Made by a program: the position numbers and the translations under genes. Below the pieces are notes generated by a model. That model was given only the letters and a program-made list of their open reading frames with translations. It made no database searches and was not told the DNA's origin. This document shows, one piece after another, positions 1 to 6,902 of a stretch of DNA of 40,011 bases. Source of the stretch: Planococcus sp. A6 (GTDB lineage Bacteria > Bacillota > Bacilli > Bacillales_A > Planococcaceae); NCBI RefSeq assembly GCF_028823615.1, contig NZ_JAPEHT010000015.1, positions 1-40,011 on the forward strand, given 5' to 3'. How positions within the stretch are numbered: the first letter of the stretch is position 1; every line of letters starts with the position of its first letter.

Positions 1-242
1 TTCAGTTCACCTGCTGCGGGGCGCTTTTTTTATCCCGTGTCTGTCTCTTTAAAAGCAGTTTAATCCCATTAAGGACGTTTGTACCTTTTTTCATAGGCAA
101 GGCTTATACATGCAAATTACGCGGTTGTGCGATTTTAAGCTAACCCCATCTGTGTCGCGGATTTGCTTATTTTTATTGGGTGTTTTTTCGAGAAAAAAGA
201 GTTTGTACCTAGACTTTTTTATTTATCGAAAAGGACTTTTGC

Positions 243-300
243 AGGTTTGAAAGAATACCTAGAAGTGAATATACTGATTACGACTGAAATTTTCAAACCT
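243..300. repeat. 10-bp inverted repeat around the promoter
   Basis: AGGTTTGAAA at 243-252 is the exact reverse complement of TTTCAAACCT at 291-300. One arm covers the -35 element and the other lies in the early leader. It could be a pair of operator half-sites or chance; no protein can be named. Confidence 0.4.
247..275 (+). promoter_or_regulatory. Sigma-A promoter for the 139-aa gene
   Basis: The -35 is TTGAAA at 247-252 and the -10 is TATACT at 270-275, separated by 17 bases. It points at the gene starting at 329. The -35 lies inside the left arm of a 10-bp inverted repeat. Confidence 0.75.
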
Positions 301-328
301 TAATTTCAAGAAATCGGGGGCGTGCAAA

Positions 329-748
329 ATGATGAATTTTTACTTGACCCAATCCAAAAAATCTTATCAGTCAGCAGACGGAGATGCCATTTCGATGCAT
401 TCATACCTCGTTGTTGAATCTGTGACTAGATCCCTTGGACAGGAGTTTAAAAATCATAAGCTGGCATGGGAAGCAGAAGACCGCTGGCTGCTTGCAGACG
501 CCCCGGAGAAAATCATCCATATGCCAGATGGCTATCAGCGTTTTGAACTCTCAGAGCCGGTGTTTGCTTCCTTGCGCTTGCTGGCTGAAACCCAGCCAAA
601 AGAGCTTCATACCTTGACGCCTTTTTCCAGAAAACGCACTTCCGAAACATTCATCGAGCAGCAGCAAGCTGAAGCGCGGAGGGAATTTCACCTGAACGAC
701 GTAGCCAAGAGCTTAAAGCAGATGTTCAAAGACATCATGACGGTCTAG
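329..748 (+). CDS. Hypothetical protein, 139 aa
   Basis: I do not recognise this protein. It has no signal peptide and no membrane helix, so it should be cytoplasmic. The first half mixes hydrophobic and aromatic residues, while the last 45 residues are rich in Arg, Lys, Glu and Gln and probably helical. The start is one of two adjacent ATG codons (329 and 332) after a G-rich stretch at 316-320. It has its own sigma-A promoter (247-275) and shares a strong two-way terminator (762-798) with the convergent flotillin gene, so it is a single-gene unit. Codon use looks like that of its neighbours. That it is a real gene is well supported by the promoter and terminator; its function is unknown. Confidence 0.7.
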   Translation: MMNFYLTQSKKSYQSADGDAISMHSYLVVESVTRSLGQEFKNHKLAWEAEDRWLLADAPEKIIHMPDGYQRFELSEPVFASLRLLAETQPKELHTLTPFSRKRTSETFIEQQQAEARREFHLNDVAKSLKQMFKDIMTV

Positions 749-761
749 AAGCTCTGCATAT

Positions 762-798
762 AAAAAGACGGAGAACATAATCTGTTCTCCGTCTTTTT
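762..798. terminator. Bidirectional terminator
   Basis: A 16-bp perfect stem (762-777 with 783-798) around a 5-base loop, with A runs on the left and T runs on the right. It serves the 139-aa gene on the plus strand and floT on the minus strand. Confidence 0.9.
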
Positions 799-812
799 GT
801 GTTTAATTCGCT

Positions 813-2312
813 TTAAATTTGTTCCGGGTCTTCTTTGGCAGCTTCATCTACAGGCTGGTCATTTACCTGGTCATCAAGCTGGTCATTGGCTGGTTGGCTG
901 ACCGGTTCGATAGCCCGTGTATTTTTCGATGTGTAGGTTTTCAGCATGTCAGCAATATCAATGCCCGTCATTTCTTTCAATGGCTCCTGCATGTCGACCA
1001 TCGTGCGTGTCACGCTTCTGCCGAATGACGGAACACCTTGGCCGTTACCGGAATCAATGATTTTCACGGAATCGATATTATTGAGCGGCTGCGCCACTTT
1101 TTCAGCGAATACCGGCAGCATATCGATCAGTTTCTCCGCAATGATGACATCGCCATGTTCTTCCATGGCTTCCGCAAGCAATTTGCGGGATTCCGCTTCT
1201 GCTTTACCGCGTTCACGGATGACTTCCGCTTCGGCAGCCCCTTCATCGCGTTTGATCTTCGCTTTCGCTTCCCCGTCGATCACTGAACGTCTTGCTTCCG
1301 CTTCTGCCGTACGTGTCGTTTCGTAATAGCTGGCATCCGCTTTTGTTTTGCGGACTTTGCTTTCTTCTTCTTCAAGGCGGACCGCACGTTCGCGCTCCAT
1401 GAACTGCATATTCAATTCTTCTTCCTGGATTTCCATTGCGAGTTTCGCTTTTTCGAGCTCGTATGATTGCTCAGACTTGGCGCGTGCGCGTTCGGTTTCT
1501 TCCTTGAAGGCTGCATCTTTCAAGTCTTTCTGTTTGCGCGACTCGGCAATGGCGATTTGGCGCATATATTCTTCTTCTTTCGCTTCCTGGTCGGTCTGGG
1601 CACGGTGGATGCGTGTTTCCCGCTCCGTGTTCGCTTCTGCGATTTCCGCTTGCTTGCGGACTTCAGCAATGCGCGGGCGCCCGAGGTTCTCGAGATAGCC
1701 ATTGTCTTCATCGGCGTCGCGAAGGTCCGTCAATCCGAGTGAAGTGATTTTAAAGCCCATTAGATCGAGCTGCTTTTGAGCGATTTCCTGGACATCCGTA
1801 TTGAATTTCTCCCGGTCGCTATTGATGTCTTCAACGGTCATCTTCGACAAGATGGCACGCAAATTACTGCCGAGCACTTCGATAATCTCGCGTTCGATTT
1901 CATCTTGCTTTTTCCCCAGGAATTGCTCTGCATAATTGGCAATGCCATTCAAGGTATCTGCAACTTTGACCATCGCGACAGCATCCGCCACGATCGGCAC
2001 GCCGGCATTCGTGTAAACACGCGGTGTCGACAACTTCAATTGGAACGACGTCAAATTGACCGGCGTCGAAGTCTGGAAGCGGCGCAGCAAATAACCGCCG
2101 CCGCGGATGATCTTCATGGATCGCCCTTCATCGTCCGTAAAGATGTTCGTGTCTTTTTTCGGATCCCCGAGTTTCGGCCCTGTAATGATCAAGGCTTCAT
2201 TCGATTTGGCGGTACGGTAGCGGATTTTCATCCAAAAGAAATAGCCGGCGCCGGCAACTGCCGCCAAAATAAGAATCACAATTAAAATTGAAATAATTCC
2301 GATTGACTCCAT
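813..2312 (-). CDS. floT: Flotillin-family membrane scaffold protein FloT (YuaG-like)
   Basis: Flotillins organise functional membrane microdomains in bacteria. The 499-residue length is close to B. subtilis FloT. Visible parts are an N-terminal membrane segment (about residues 6-28), an SPFH/PHB domain (about 30-220), and a long Ala/Glu/Arg-rich coiled coil (about 215-385) followed by a hydrophobic oligomerisation region and an acidic, Asp/Gln-rich tail. The ATG at 2312 follows a Shine-Dalgarno AAAGGATG (complement of 2320-2327). A perfect SigW promoter lies just upstream (2358-2385), matching the known SigW control of yuaFGI in B. subtilis. The usual NfeD-type partner (YuaF) is not next to it; instead a 56-residue membrane protein gene lies upstream on the same strand. 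The gene ends at the terminator 762-798. Confidence 0.93.
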   Translation of the reverse strand: MESIGIISILIVILILAAVAGAGYFFWMKIRYRTAKSNEALIITGPKLGDPKKDTNIFTDDEGRSMKIIRGGGYLLRRFQTSTPVNLTSFQLKLSTPRVYTNAGVPIVADAVAMVKVADTLNGIANYAEQFLGKKQDEIEREIIEVLGSNLRAILSKMTVEDINSDREKFNTDVQEIAQKQLDLMGFKITSLGLTDLRDADEDNGYLENLGRPRIAEVRKQAEIAEANTERETRIHRAQTDQEAKEEEYMRQIAIAESRKQKDLKDAAFKEETERARAKSEQSYELEKAKLAMEIQEEELNMQFMERERAVRLEEEESKVRKTKADASYYETTRTAEAEARRSVIDGEAKAKIKRDEGAAEAEVIRERGKAEAESRKLLAEAMEEHGDVIIAEKLIDMLPVFAEKVAQPLNNIDSVKIIDSGNGQGVPSFGRSVTRTMVDMQEPLKEMTGIDIADMLKTYTSKNTRAIEPVSQPANDQLDDQVNDQPVDEAAKEDPEQI

Positions 2313-2357
2313 CTTATCCCATCCTTTTCAATAAGCTGATTTTCTCCTGCACTATTC

Positions 2358-2385
2358 TATACGGTCGAATCAGTAAGATGTTTCA
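2358..2385 (-). promoter_or_regulatory. SigW-type promoter of floT
   Basis: On the minus strand the sequence reads TGAAAC (2385-2380), 16 bases, then CGTATA (2363-2358). This is the SigW consensus. It lies 46 bases upstream of the floT start codon and so implies induction by envelope stress. Confidence 0.88.
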
Positions 2386-2419
2386 AAAAAAGGGAAAGAA
2401 TAGCCATTCTTTTTGCAAA

Positions 2420-2590
2420 CTAGTCCGCCATCACTTTAATCAATGAAAAAGTGACGGATAACACCATCAACACAAACACAAAATATCCGAAATGAATCCA
2501 CGGTTTCGTATGCGGCTGGATGAGCCTGGGTTTCCTTTGTTCCGACTCTTTCTCCAGCGCCGGGTTTGGCGGCATCTCTTCATCCCTCAT
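2420..2590 (-). CDS. Small single-pass membrane protein, 56 aa
   Basis: This short gene has an ideal ribosome binding site, AGGAGG (complement of 2599-2604), 8 bases before ATG at 2590, and stops with TAG at 2420. The product has a charged, Pro-rich cytoplasmic N-terminus (MRDEEMPPNPALEKE) with repeated Glu, Lys and Arg up to about residue 30, then one membrane helix of about 20 residues (32-52) and a very short tail ending VMAD. I do not recognise a family. It is followed by floT on the same strand after 107 bases, but floT has its own SigW promoter, so co-transcription is possible, not required. A TATAAT with an extended -10 TG motif lies upstream at 2677-2682. Confidence 0.72.
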   Translation of the reverse strand: MRDEEMPPNPALEKESEQRKPRLIQPHTKPWIHFGYFVFVLMVLSVTFSLIKVMAD

Positions 2591-2676
2591 CTTCTAATCC
2601 TCCTGTAATCAAGTTTTCCCCTATTTAAGCTCCAAAGCTTCGTTGATTAGTCTTGATAGTAAAGTGCACTTCTTTC

Positions 2677-2685
2677 ATTATATCA
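2677..2685 (-). promoter_or_regulatory. Extended -10 promoter of the 56-aa gene
   Basis: The minus strand reads TGATATAAT, an extended -10 element. No good -35 hexamer is seen 16-18 bases further upstream, which is tolerated for extended -10 promoters. Confidence 0.45.
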
Positions 2686-2831
2686 ATTGACGGTAAATGG
2701 AATATAAAAATATTTTGGAAATCATTAACTAATTAAAAATTATTCCATCTATTGTCTGATTATTTGGTAAGATAGAAAAAACGCTGCATGGCAAAAGATG
2801 GTTATTTTCTTGGAAATGGGGTGGACAGGCC

Positions 2832-2975
2832 ATGAAACTTATCGATGATCTGGCTGGTGCGATTTATGATGTCTTGAGTTGGCTTTTATGGGGTTTTTCA
2901 TATTTTTCTGCAGGGATTATTATTGTAGGCATCCCGTTATATTTAATCACTTATCTATTCGAATGGTTAGCCTGA
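2832..2975 (+). CDS. Small hydrophobic membrane protein, 47 aa
   Basis: ATG at 2832 is preceded by a G-rich ribosome binding site (GGGGTGG, about 2817-2824), and TGA ends the frame at 2975. The product is very hydrophobic: an amphipathic start (MKLIDDLAGAIYDVLSWLLW), then a membrane helix covering roughly residues 18-46. It starts divergently from the 56-aa gene and is followed directly by a hairpin terminator at 2984-3013. It could be a small membrane regulator, but nothing in the sequence assigns a role. Toxin-like hydrophobic peptides have this size too; no antisense antitoxin RNA was found beside it. Confidence 0.6.
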   Translation: MKLIDDLAGAIYDVLSWLLWGFSYFSAGIIIVGIPLYLITYLFEWLA

Positions 2976-2983
2976 ACGAAGAA

Positions 2984-3013
2984 CCCCCTGTCACATTTGT
3001 GACAGGGGGGTTT
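2984..3013 (+). terminator. Terminator after the 47-aa gene
   Basis: An 11-bp stem, CCCCCTGTCAC (2984-2994) pairing with 2999-3009, with a 4-base loop and a short T run. The hairpin also faces the end of the convergent YqkK-like gene. Confidence 0.65.
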
Positions 3014-3018
3014 CACCG

Positions 3019-3228
3019 TTAATATTTAGTTCCTGAATCTCCATGCCGCTCGAGCAATTCGGCAAAAGATAGGTTCTTTTCGCGCTCTTTGCGTTCAAAC
3101 TGCCGCTGCGCTTCTTTTTCTTCTTCAAGCTTCTGCTGGTCTTTCACTAATTCTTTTTTTGTGGCCTTCAGCTTCATTAGCTGCTCTTCTGAAAAAAGGC
3201 CGTTATCGTTGAGTTTATCTTTCGCCAT
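3019..3228 (-). CDS. YqkK-like small charged protein (probable DUF3886), 69 aa
   Basis: A cytoplasmic protein made almost wholly of Lys, Glu, Gln and Arg, predicted to form one long coiled helix (about residues 14-50) and ending with a short conserved-looking segment NLSFAELLERHGDSG. Size, composition and the (K/N)xSFxELL ending resemble the YqkK/DUF3886 family of Bacillales, whose function is unknown to me. It lies 12 bases downstream of the thiolase stop on the same strand, and its start codon (3228) follows a GGAGAG-type site, so it is probably the last gene of that unit. A YqkD-like hydrolase lies in the same region, as yqkK and yqkD do in B. subtilis. Confidence 0.65.
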   Translation of the reverse strand: MAKDKLNDNGLFSEEQLMKLKATKKELVKDQQKLEEEKEAQRQFERKEREKNLSFAELLERHGDSGTKY

Positions 3229-3240
3229 ACTATTCTCTCC

Positions 3241-4483
3241 TTATGGGCGTTTTACGATCGTTGCGACGCCTTGTCCGCCACCGATGCAAAGTGTCGCAAG
3301 GCCTGTCTTGGCGTCGCGCTTTTTCATCTCGTGCAGGAGCGTCACGAAAATCCGTGTACCGCTCGCGCCGATTGGGTGGCCAATTGCGATGGCTCCTCCG
3401 TTGACGTTCAATTTTTCGTGATCAAACTTCAATTCACGGTCAACTGCAATTGATTGTGCCGCAAACGCTTCGTTCGCTTCAATCAAATCGATGTCGCCAA
3501 GCGTCATTCCCGCTTTTTTCAAAGCATTTTTCACCGCTTGTACGGGTCCGATGCCCATGACAGCAGGATCGACGCCTGCGTTGCCGTTCGCAGAAATGAC
3601 CGCAAGCGGCGTGATGCCAAGCTCGTCGGACGCCTGCGTTGCCGTTCGCAGAAATGACCGCAAGCGGCGTGATGCCAAGCTCGTCGGCTTTTTCTTTTGT
3701 CATGACGATGACTGCCGCCGCACCATCGTTAATACCGGACGCGTTTCCGGCTGTGACTGAGCCGTCTTTCTTGAACGCTGGGCGCAGTTTTGCTAACTTC
3801 TCTTCAGTTGAAGAAGCCTTTACATATTCATCCGTTTTGAAGACGACGGGCTCGCCTTTGCGCTGAGGAATTTCGACGGGCACAATTTCTTCGTCAAAAC
3901 GACCGCCTTCGATGGCCGCTGATGCCCGGGCTTGTGAACGGGCCGCAAAACGATCCTGTTCTTCGCGTGAAATCTCATAGCGGTCACACAGGTTCTCGGC
4001 TGTTACACCCATATGATAATCATTGAATGCACACGTCAAGCCGTCATGGACCATGCTGTCGACCACTTTCTTGTCACCCATGCGGTAGCCGTCTCTTGCG
4101 CCTTCTAATAGATACGGGGCACGGCTCATATTTTCCATGCCGCCTGCCACGATGATATCGGCATCACCCGCAAAAATCGCCTGGTACGCCAAATGGATCG
4201 ATTTTAAGCCGGATCCGCATACTTTATTGATGGTCATTGCCGGCACCGTCTCCGGAAGCCCTGCTTTGATAGAAGCCTGGCGCGCCGGATTTTGCCCGAG
4301 TCCTGCCTGCAGGACATTGCCCATGATGACTTCCGATACTTGGTCGCCCGCTACCCCTGCGCGCGATAAAGCTTCCTTGATGACGATGGCGCCGAGGTCG
4401 GTCGCCGGCACATCTTTCAGCGCTCCCTGGAACGAACCGACTGCCGTTCTGACAGCGCTTGCAATTACGATTTCTTGTGACAT
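3241..4483 (-). pseudogene. Acetyl-CoA acetyltransferase (thiolase) broken by a 58-bp tandem duplication
   Basis: Thiolases of this type condense two acetyl-CoA or cleave acetoacetyl-CoA. Reading from ATG 4483, the frame is normal through the active-site Cys (Cys89 in NKVCGSG), then hits an exact 58-bp tandem duplication (3571-3628 and 3629-3686). As 58 is not a multiple of 3, the frame shifts and the product would stop at 3479 after 334 residues. The C-terminal part, in another frame down to 3241, holds the [16 protein letters not shown] and CIGGGQG motifs with the catalytic His and second Cys. Removing one copy gives a continuous 394-residue protein, the normal family length. The shifted product would lack half the active site. 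A perfect duplication suggests a recent mutation or an assembly error. Ribosome binding site AAGGGGGA lies at 4491-4498. It diverges from HMG-CoA lyase. Confidence 0.92.
3571..3687. repeat. Exact 58-bp tandem duplication inside the thiolase gene
   Basis: Copy 1 is 3571-3628 and copy 2 is 3629-3686; they are identical, and the match extends one base further (3687). The bases flanking the unit differ (C before copy 1, G before copy 2), so there is only one base of junction homology. Confidence 0.97.
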
Positions 4484-4484
4484 T

Positions 4485-4555
4485 TCTTTTATCCCCCTTG
4501 TCTGCTTCTTGCTCTTTTATCCCCCCTATCGCTACAATAAAGCTAAGGGGGGATA
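4485..4555. promoter_or_regulatory. Short divergent control region of thiolase and HMG-CoA lyase
   Basis: The 74-base gap holds TCTTTTATCCCCC twice as a direct repeat (4485-4497 and 4513-4525) and TATCCCCCCT (4518-4527) as an inverted repeat of AGGGGGGATA (4546-4555). Two of these copies double as ribosome binding sites. A possible plus-strand promoter is TTGCTC (4509-4514), 18 bases, TACAAT (4533-4538). Shared regulator binding is possible but not shown. Confidence 0.35.
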
Positions 4556-4557
4556 GT

Positions 4558-5457
4558 ATGTTTAGTTTACCAAAAACCGCTACGATTATCGAGGTTGGGC
4601 CGCGCGATGGCCTGCAAAATGAAGCCAGGACCGTTAACACCGAAGACAAACTGGATTTTATCAAGGCCTTGCAGGAAGCAGGATTAAAGGAAATGGAGTT
4701 GACTTCATTTGTGTCGCCGAAATGGGTGCCGCAAATGGCCGATGCACGGGATATCGTTGCCGGTGCAAAAAAGATCGGCCGCCAAATGGTGCTGACGCCG
4801 AATGAACGTGGCATCACATCTGCCTTGGAGGCCGGTGCCGATTCAATCGCCGTCTTCGTGGGCGTTTCCAATTCATTCAATGAAAAAAATATCAACAAGA
4901 CGACAGCCCAGTCCATGGAAACATTGAAGCCATTGATCGAAAAGGCCAAACAGGACGGCATCTTCGTCCGCGCCTGTATTTCAACAGCGTTCTACTGCCC
5001 GTTTGAAGGAAAAATCGATCCGCAACGAACGGTCGATTTATGCCGCCAATTCGCCGATTGGGGAGTCGATGAATTGAGCGTCGCTGATACGATCGGCCTG
5101 GCGAACCCGCAAGAAAGCCATGAGTTGTTCAGCCGATTGAAAGAGCAATTTCCGGATGTGCTGATTGCCGCTCACTTCCACGACACGAGACGCATGGCGC
5201 TAGCTAATGCCTATGCAGCACTTATTGCCGGAGTCGACCGGTTCGACGCTTCTGCTGGCGGGCTCGGCGGTTGCCCGTTTGCACCGGGTGCTACCGGCAA
5301 TGTTGCGACAGAAGACTTGGTCCACATGTTCCACCGCATGGGCGTCGACACAGGGGTCGATCTCGAGAAACTGTACGAAGCGATTTCGCTCATTGAACCC
5401 CATGTAACGAATCCGCTGGACACAGGGATGTATACGTTGTACAAAAATAGAAAATGA
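4558..5457 (+). CDS. yngG: Hydroxymethylglutaryl-CoA lyase
   Basis: This enzyme splits HMG-CoA into acetoacetate and acetyl-CoA, the last step of leucine breakdown. The 299-residue length matches B. subtilis YngG. Family marks are the N-terminal EVGPRDGLQNE, the SVADTIGLANP segment and the signature GGLGGCPFAPGATGN with the catalytic Cys near residue 239. The reading frame is open upstream of 4558, but ATG 4558 is the start because AAGGGGGG (4545-4552) sits 5 bases before it and the protein starts as its homologues do. Its product acetoacetyl units would logically be handled with the thiolase encoded divergently. The stop TGA overlaps the ribosome binding site of the next gene, so the two are probably an operon. 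Confidence 0.93.
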   Translation: MFSLPKTATIIEVGPRDGLQNEARTVNTEDKLDFIKALQEAGLKEMELTSFVSPKWVPQMADARDIVAGAKKIGRQMVLTPNERGITSALEAGADSIAVFVGVSNSFNEKNINKTTAQSMETLKPLIEKAKQDGIFVRACISTAFYCPFEGKIDPQRTVDLCRQFADWGVDELSVADTIGLANPQESHELFSRLKEQFPDVLIAAHFHDTRRMALANAYAALIAGVDRFDASAGGLGGCPFAPGATGNVATEDLVHMFHRMGVDTGVDLEKLYEAISLIEPHVTNPLDTGMYTLYKNRK

Positions 5458-5469
5458 GGTGTGTGCGCC

Positions 5470-6429
5470 ATGAAAAAGCGACTATTGATGACTACAGCCA
5501 TCGTCTCGAGTACATTGACTGCTTCTTTTGCCGCATTGGGTTTTGCCGCAAGCAACCGTCTCATGTATGTGAAGAATAAAGACGCATCCTTAATTTTGGA
5601 ACGGGAAACGAACGCCAAACGCTATGATGAAGCTTGGTATGCCAACGCCAAGAAAAGCGAACAATGGATCGAATCCGCTAATGGCTATCCGATCAAAGCG
5701 ATTTTCCTGGAGCCGCACACCACAAACCGTTACGTCATCATTTGCCATGGCGTCACCGAAAGCAAAGTGAACTCATTTAAATATGCGCGCATGTTCGAAC
5801 GCCTCGGGTTCAACTCTGTTGTCTATGACCACCGCCGGCACGGCGAATCTGGCGGCAAGACGACGAGCTTCGGCCATTATGAGAAGCTGGATTTGCAAGC
5901 AGTTGTAAAGGCCTTGAAACTCCATGTCGGGCCATCTTTGTTCTTCGGCATCCACGGGGAATCGATGGGCGCCGCGACGACGCTATTATATGCAGGAATG
6001 GAGGACTCGGCGGATTTTTACATCTCCGACTGTGCCTATTCCGATATCAGCGAACAGATTCTGCACGTCATGCGCACGACGACGCCGATGCGTACGTCCT
6101 TGGCACTTCGCCTCGCCAATGTATTCCTGAAACTGCGCGACGGCTATTCCATCACCACCGTATCGCCTAGGGAAGTCGTCAAAAAGATTGCAAAGCCTGT
6201 GCTGTTCATCCACAGCCTGCCAGATGAATTCGTCTTGCCGAAAATGACGAAAGAATTATTCGACTTGAAACTAGGCGCCAAACAGCTGAAGTTATTCAAA
6301 CAAGGCGAACATGCCCAATCGTTCAATAAAAATCCGGAAGAATACGAAGGGACGGTTGCAGAGTTTCTAATGGCCTATGATTTATTGGCCCCTAAACCTG
6401 CTGCTGAGATTTCACAGATTTCCAGCTGA
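5470..6429 (+). CDS. Membrane-anchored alpha/beta hydrolase, YqkD-like
   Basis: A 319-residue serine hydrolase of unknown substrate. Residues 6-28 form an uncleaved signal anchor or signal peptide. The core has the oxyanion-region HGVTESKVN, the nucleophile elbow GESMGA (Ser165 by count), an acidic residue in LPDEF and a His in GEHAQS, so the catalytic triad is complete. The closest relative I recognise is B. subtilis YqkD. ATG 5470 is chosen because GAGGT (5456-5460) lies 9 bases before it; an in-frame GTG at 5461 would overlap that site. It follows HMG-CoA lyase with the stop codon of the lyase inside the ribosome binding site, and ends at the terminator 6449-6485. Confidence 0.85.
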   Translation: MKKRLLMTTAIVSSTLTASFAALGFAASNRLMYVKNKDASLILERETNAKRYDEAWYANAKKSEQWIESANGYPIKAIFLEPHTTNRYVIICHGVTESKVNSFKYARMFERLGFNSVVYDHRRHGESGGKTTSFGHYEKLDLQAVVKALKLHVGPSLFFGIHGESMGAATTLLYAGMEDSADFYISDCAYSDISEQILHVMRTTTPMRTSLALRLANVFLKLRDGYSITTVSPREVVKKIAKPVLFIHSLPDEFVLPKMTKELFDLKLGAKQLKLFKQGEHAQSFNKNPEEYEGTVAEFLMAYDLLAPKPAAEISQISS

Positions 6430-6448
6430 CCCAAATGAATGCACAAAA

Positions 6449-6485
6449 AAGAACCACCGTTCAGAAGCGAACGGTGGTTCTTCTT
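6449..6485 (+). terminator. Terminator after the YqkD-like hydrolase
   Basis: A 14-bp stem (6449-6462 with 6469-6482) around a 6-base loop, with A and T runs on both sides, so it may also act on the minus strand for yneF. Confidence 0.88.
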
Positions 6486-6522
6486 GTATTCATCACCTAT
6501 GGGCGAATAATTGCATAAGCGT

Positions 6523-6756
6523 TTATTTTTTGCCCGGTTTTGTCGAGGCTTTGTTCATTTGAGCCATCATTTGGTTGATTTTCTTTTGAGATGGTTTTTG
6601 TCCCATTTGCATCATCATAATCCGCAGCATCTCTTCGTTGATCGGTGGGTTGTCCTGCAAATATTTCATCATGTATCGGCGAGCGATAAAGAATCCAAGT
6701 GCAACACCTGCGAGTAAAGCCACAATAACGATAACAATCCAGATCCATGTATCCAT
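6523..6756 (-). CDS. yneF: YneF family membrane protein
   Basis: A 77-residue protein with one N-terminal membrane helix (about residues 3-24, ending GFFIARRY) and a basic cytoplasmic tail with the conserved [20 protein letters not shown] segment, typical of the UPF0154/YneF family found beside tkt in Bacillales. Function is unknown. The ATG at 6756 is chosen over an upstream in-frame ATG at 6798 because AGGAGGT (complement of 6764-6770) sits 7 bases before it. A TATAAT is visible upstream on the minus strand (near 6806) but without a good -35. It is separated by about 145 bases from the PstS-like gene. Confidence 0.9.
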   Translation of the reverse strand: MDTWIWIVIVIVALLAGVALGFFIARRYMMKYLQDNPPINEEMLRIMMMQMGQKPSQKKINQMMAQMNKASTKPGKK

Positions 6757-6902
6757 ACAAATTACCTCCTTCGTGTTGCCAATTAAATCATGCACCAAAA
6801 AGGATTATACTATAAATTTCAAGACGTGACTATATGCACGGCATTAAAATTACGGAGAAACAAAGACTGCGTCCCAACATACACTGAGCAGCCGCGGTAC
6901 GG

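Larger units (their letters stand above)
1..328. other. Intergenic region upstream of first gene
   Basis: No gene is seen in this stretch. Bases about 13-30 (GC-rich then a run of T) look like the right half of an intrinsic terminator cut by the window edge. The sequence GTTTGTACCT occurs twice (77-86 and 201-210). The only clear control element is the promoter at 247-275, which is flanked by an inverted repeat at 243-252 and 291-300. A leader of about 45 bases follows the promoter. Confidence 0.5.

Noticed and set aside
77-210. GTTTGTACCT direct repeats as an origin or binding array
   Set aside because: Only two copies 124 bases apart; this can occur by chance.
1776-2285. Long open frame on the plus strand within floT
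   Set aside because: It is opposite a clear flotillin gene and has no ribosome binding site or family features; it is a shadow of codon bias.
3241-3678. Separate 145-residue gene for the thiolase C-terminus
   Set aside because: Its start lies inside the duplicated copy and has no ribosome binding site; it is the tail of the broken gene.
4224-4961. 245-residue frame on the minus strand over HMG-CoA lyase and the thiolase start
   Set aside because: It overlaps two well-supported genes and its C-terminal half is the thiolase N-terminus in another frame.
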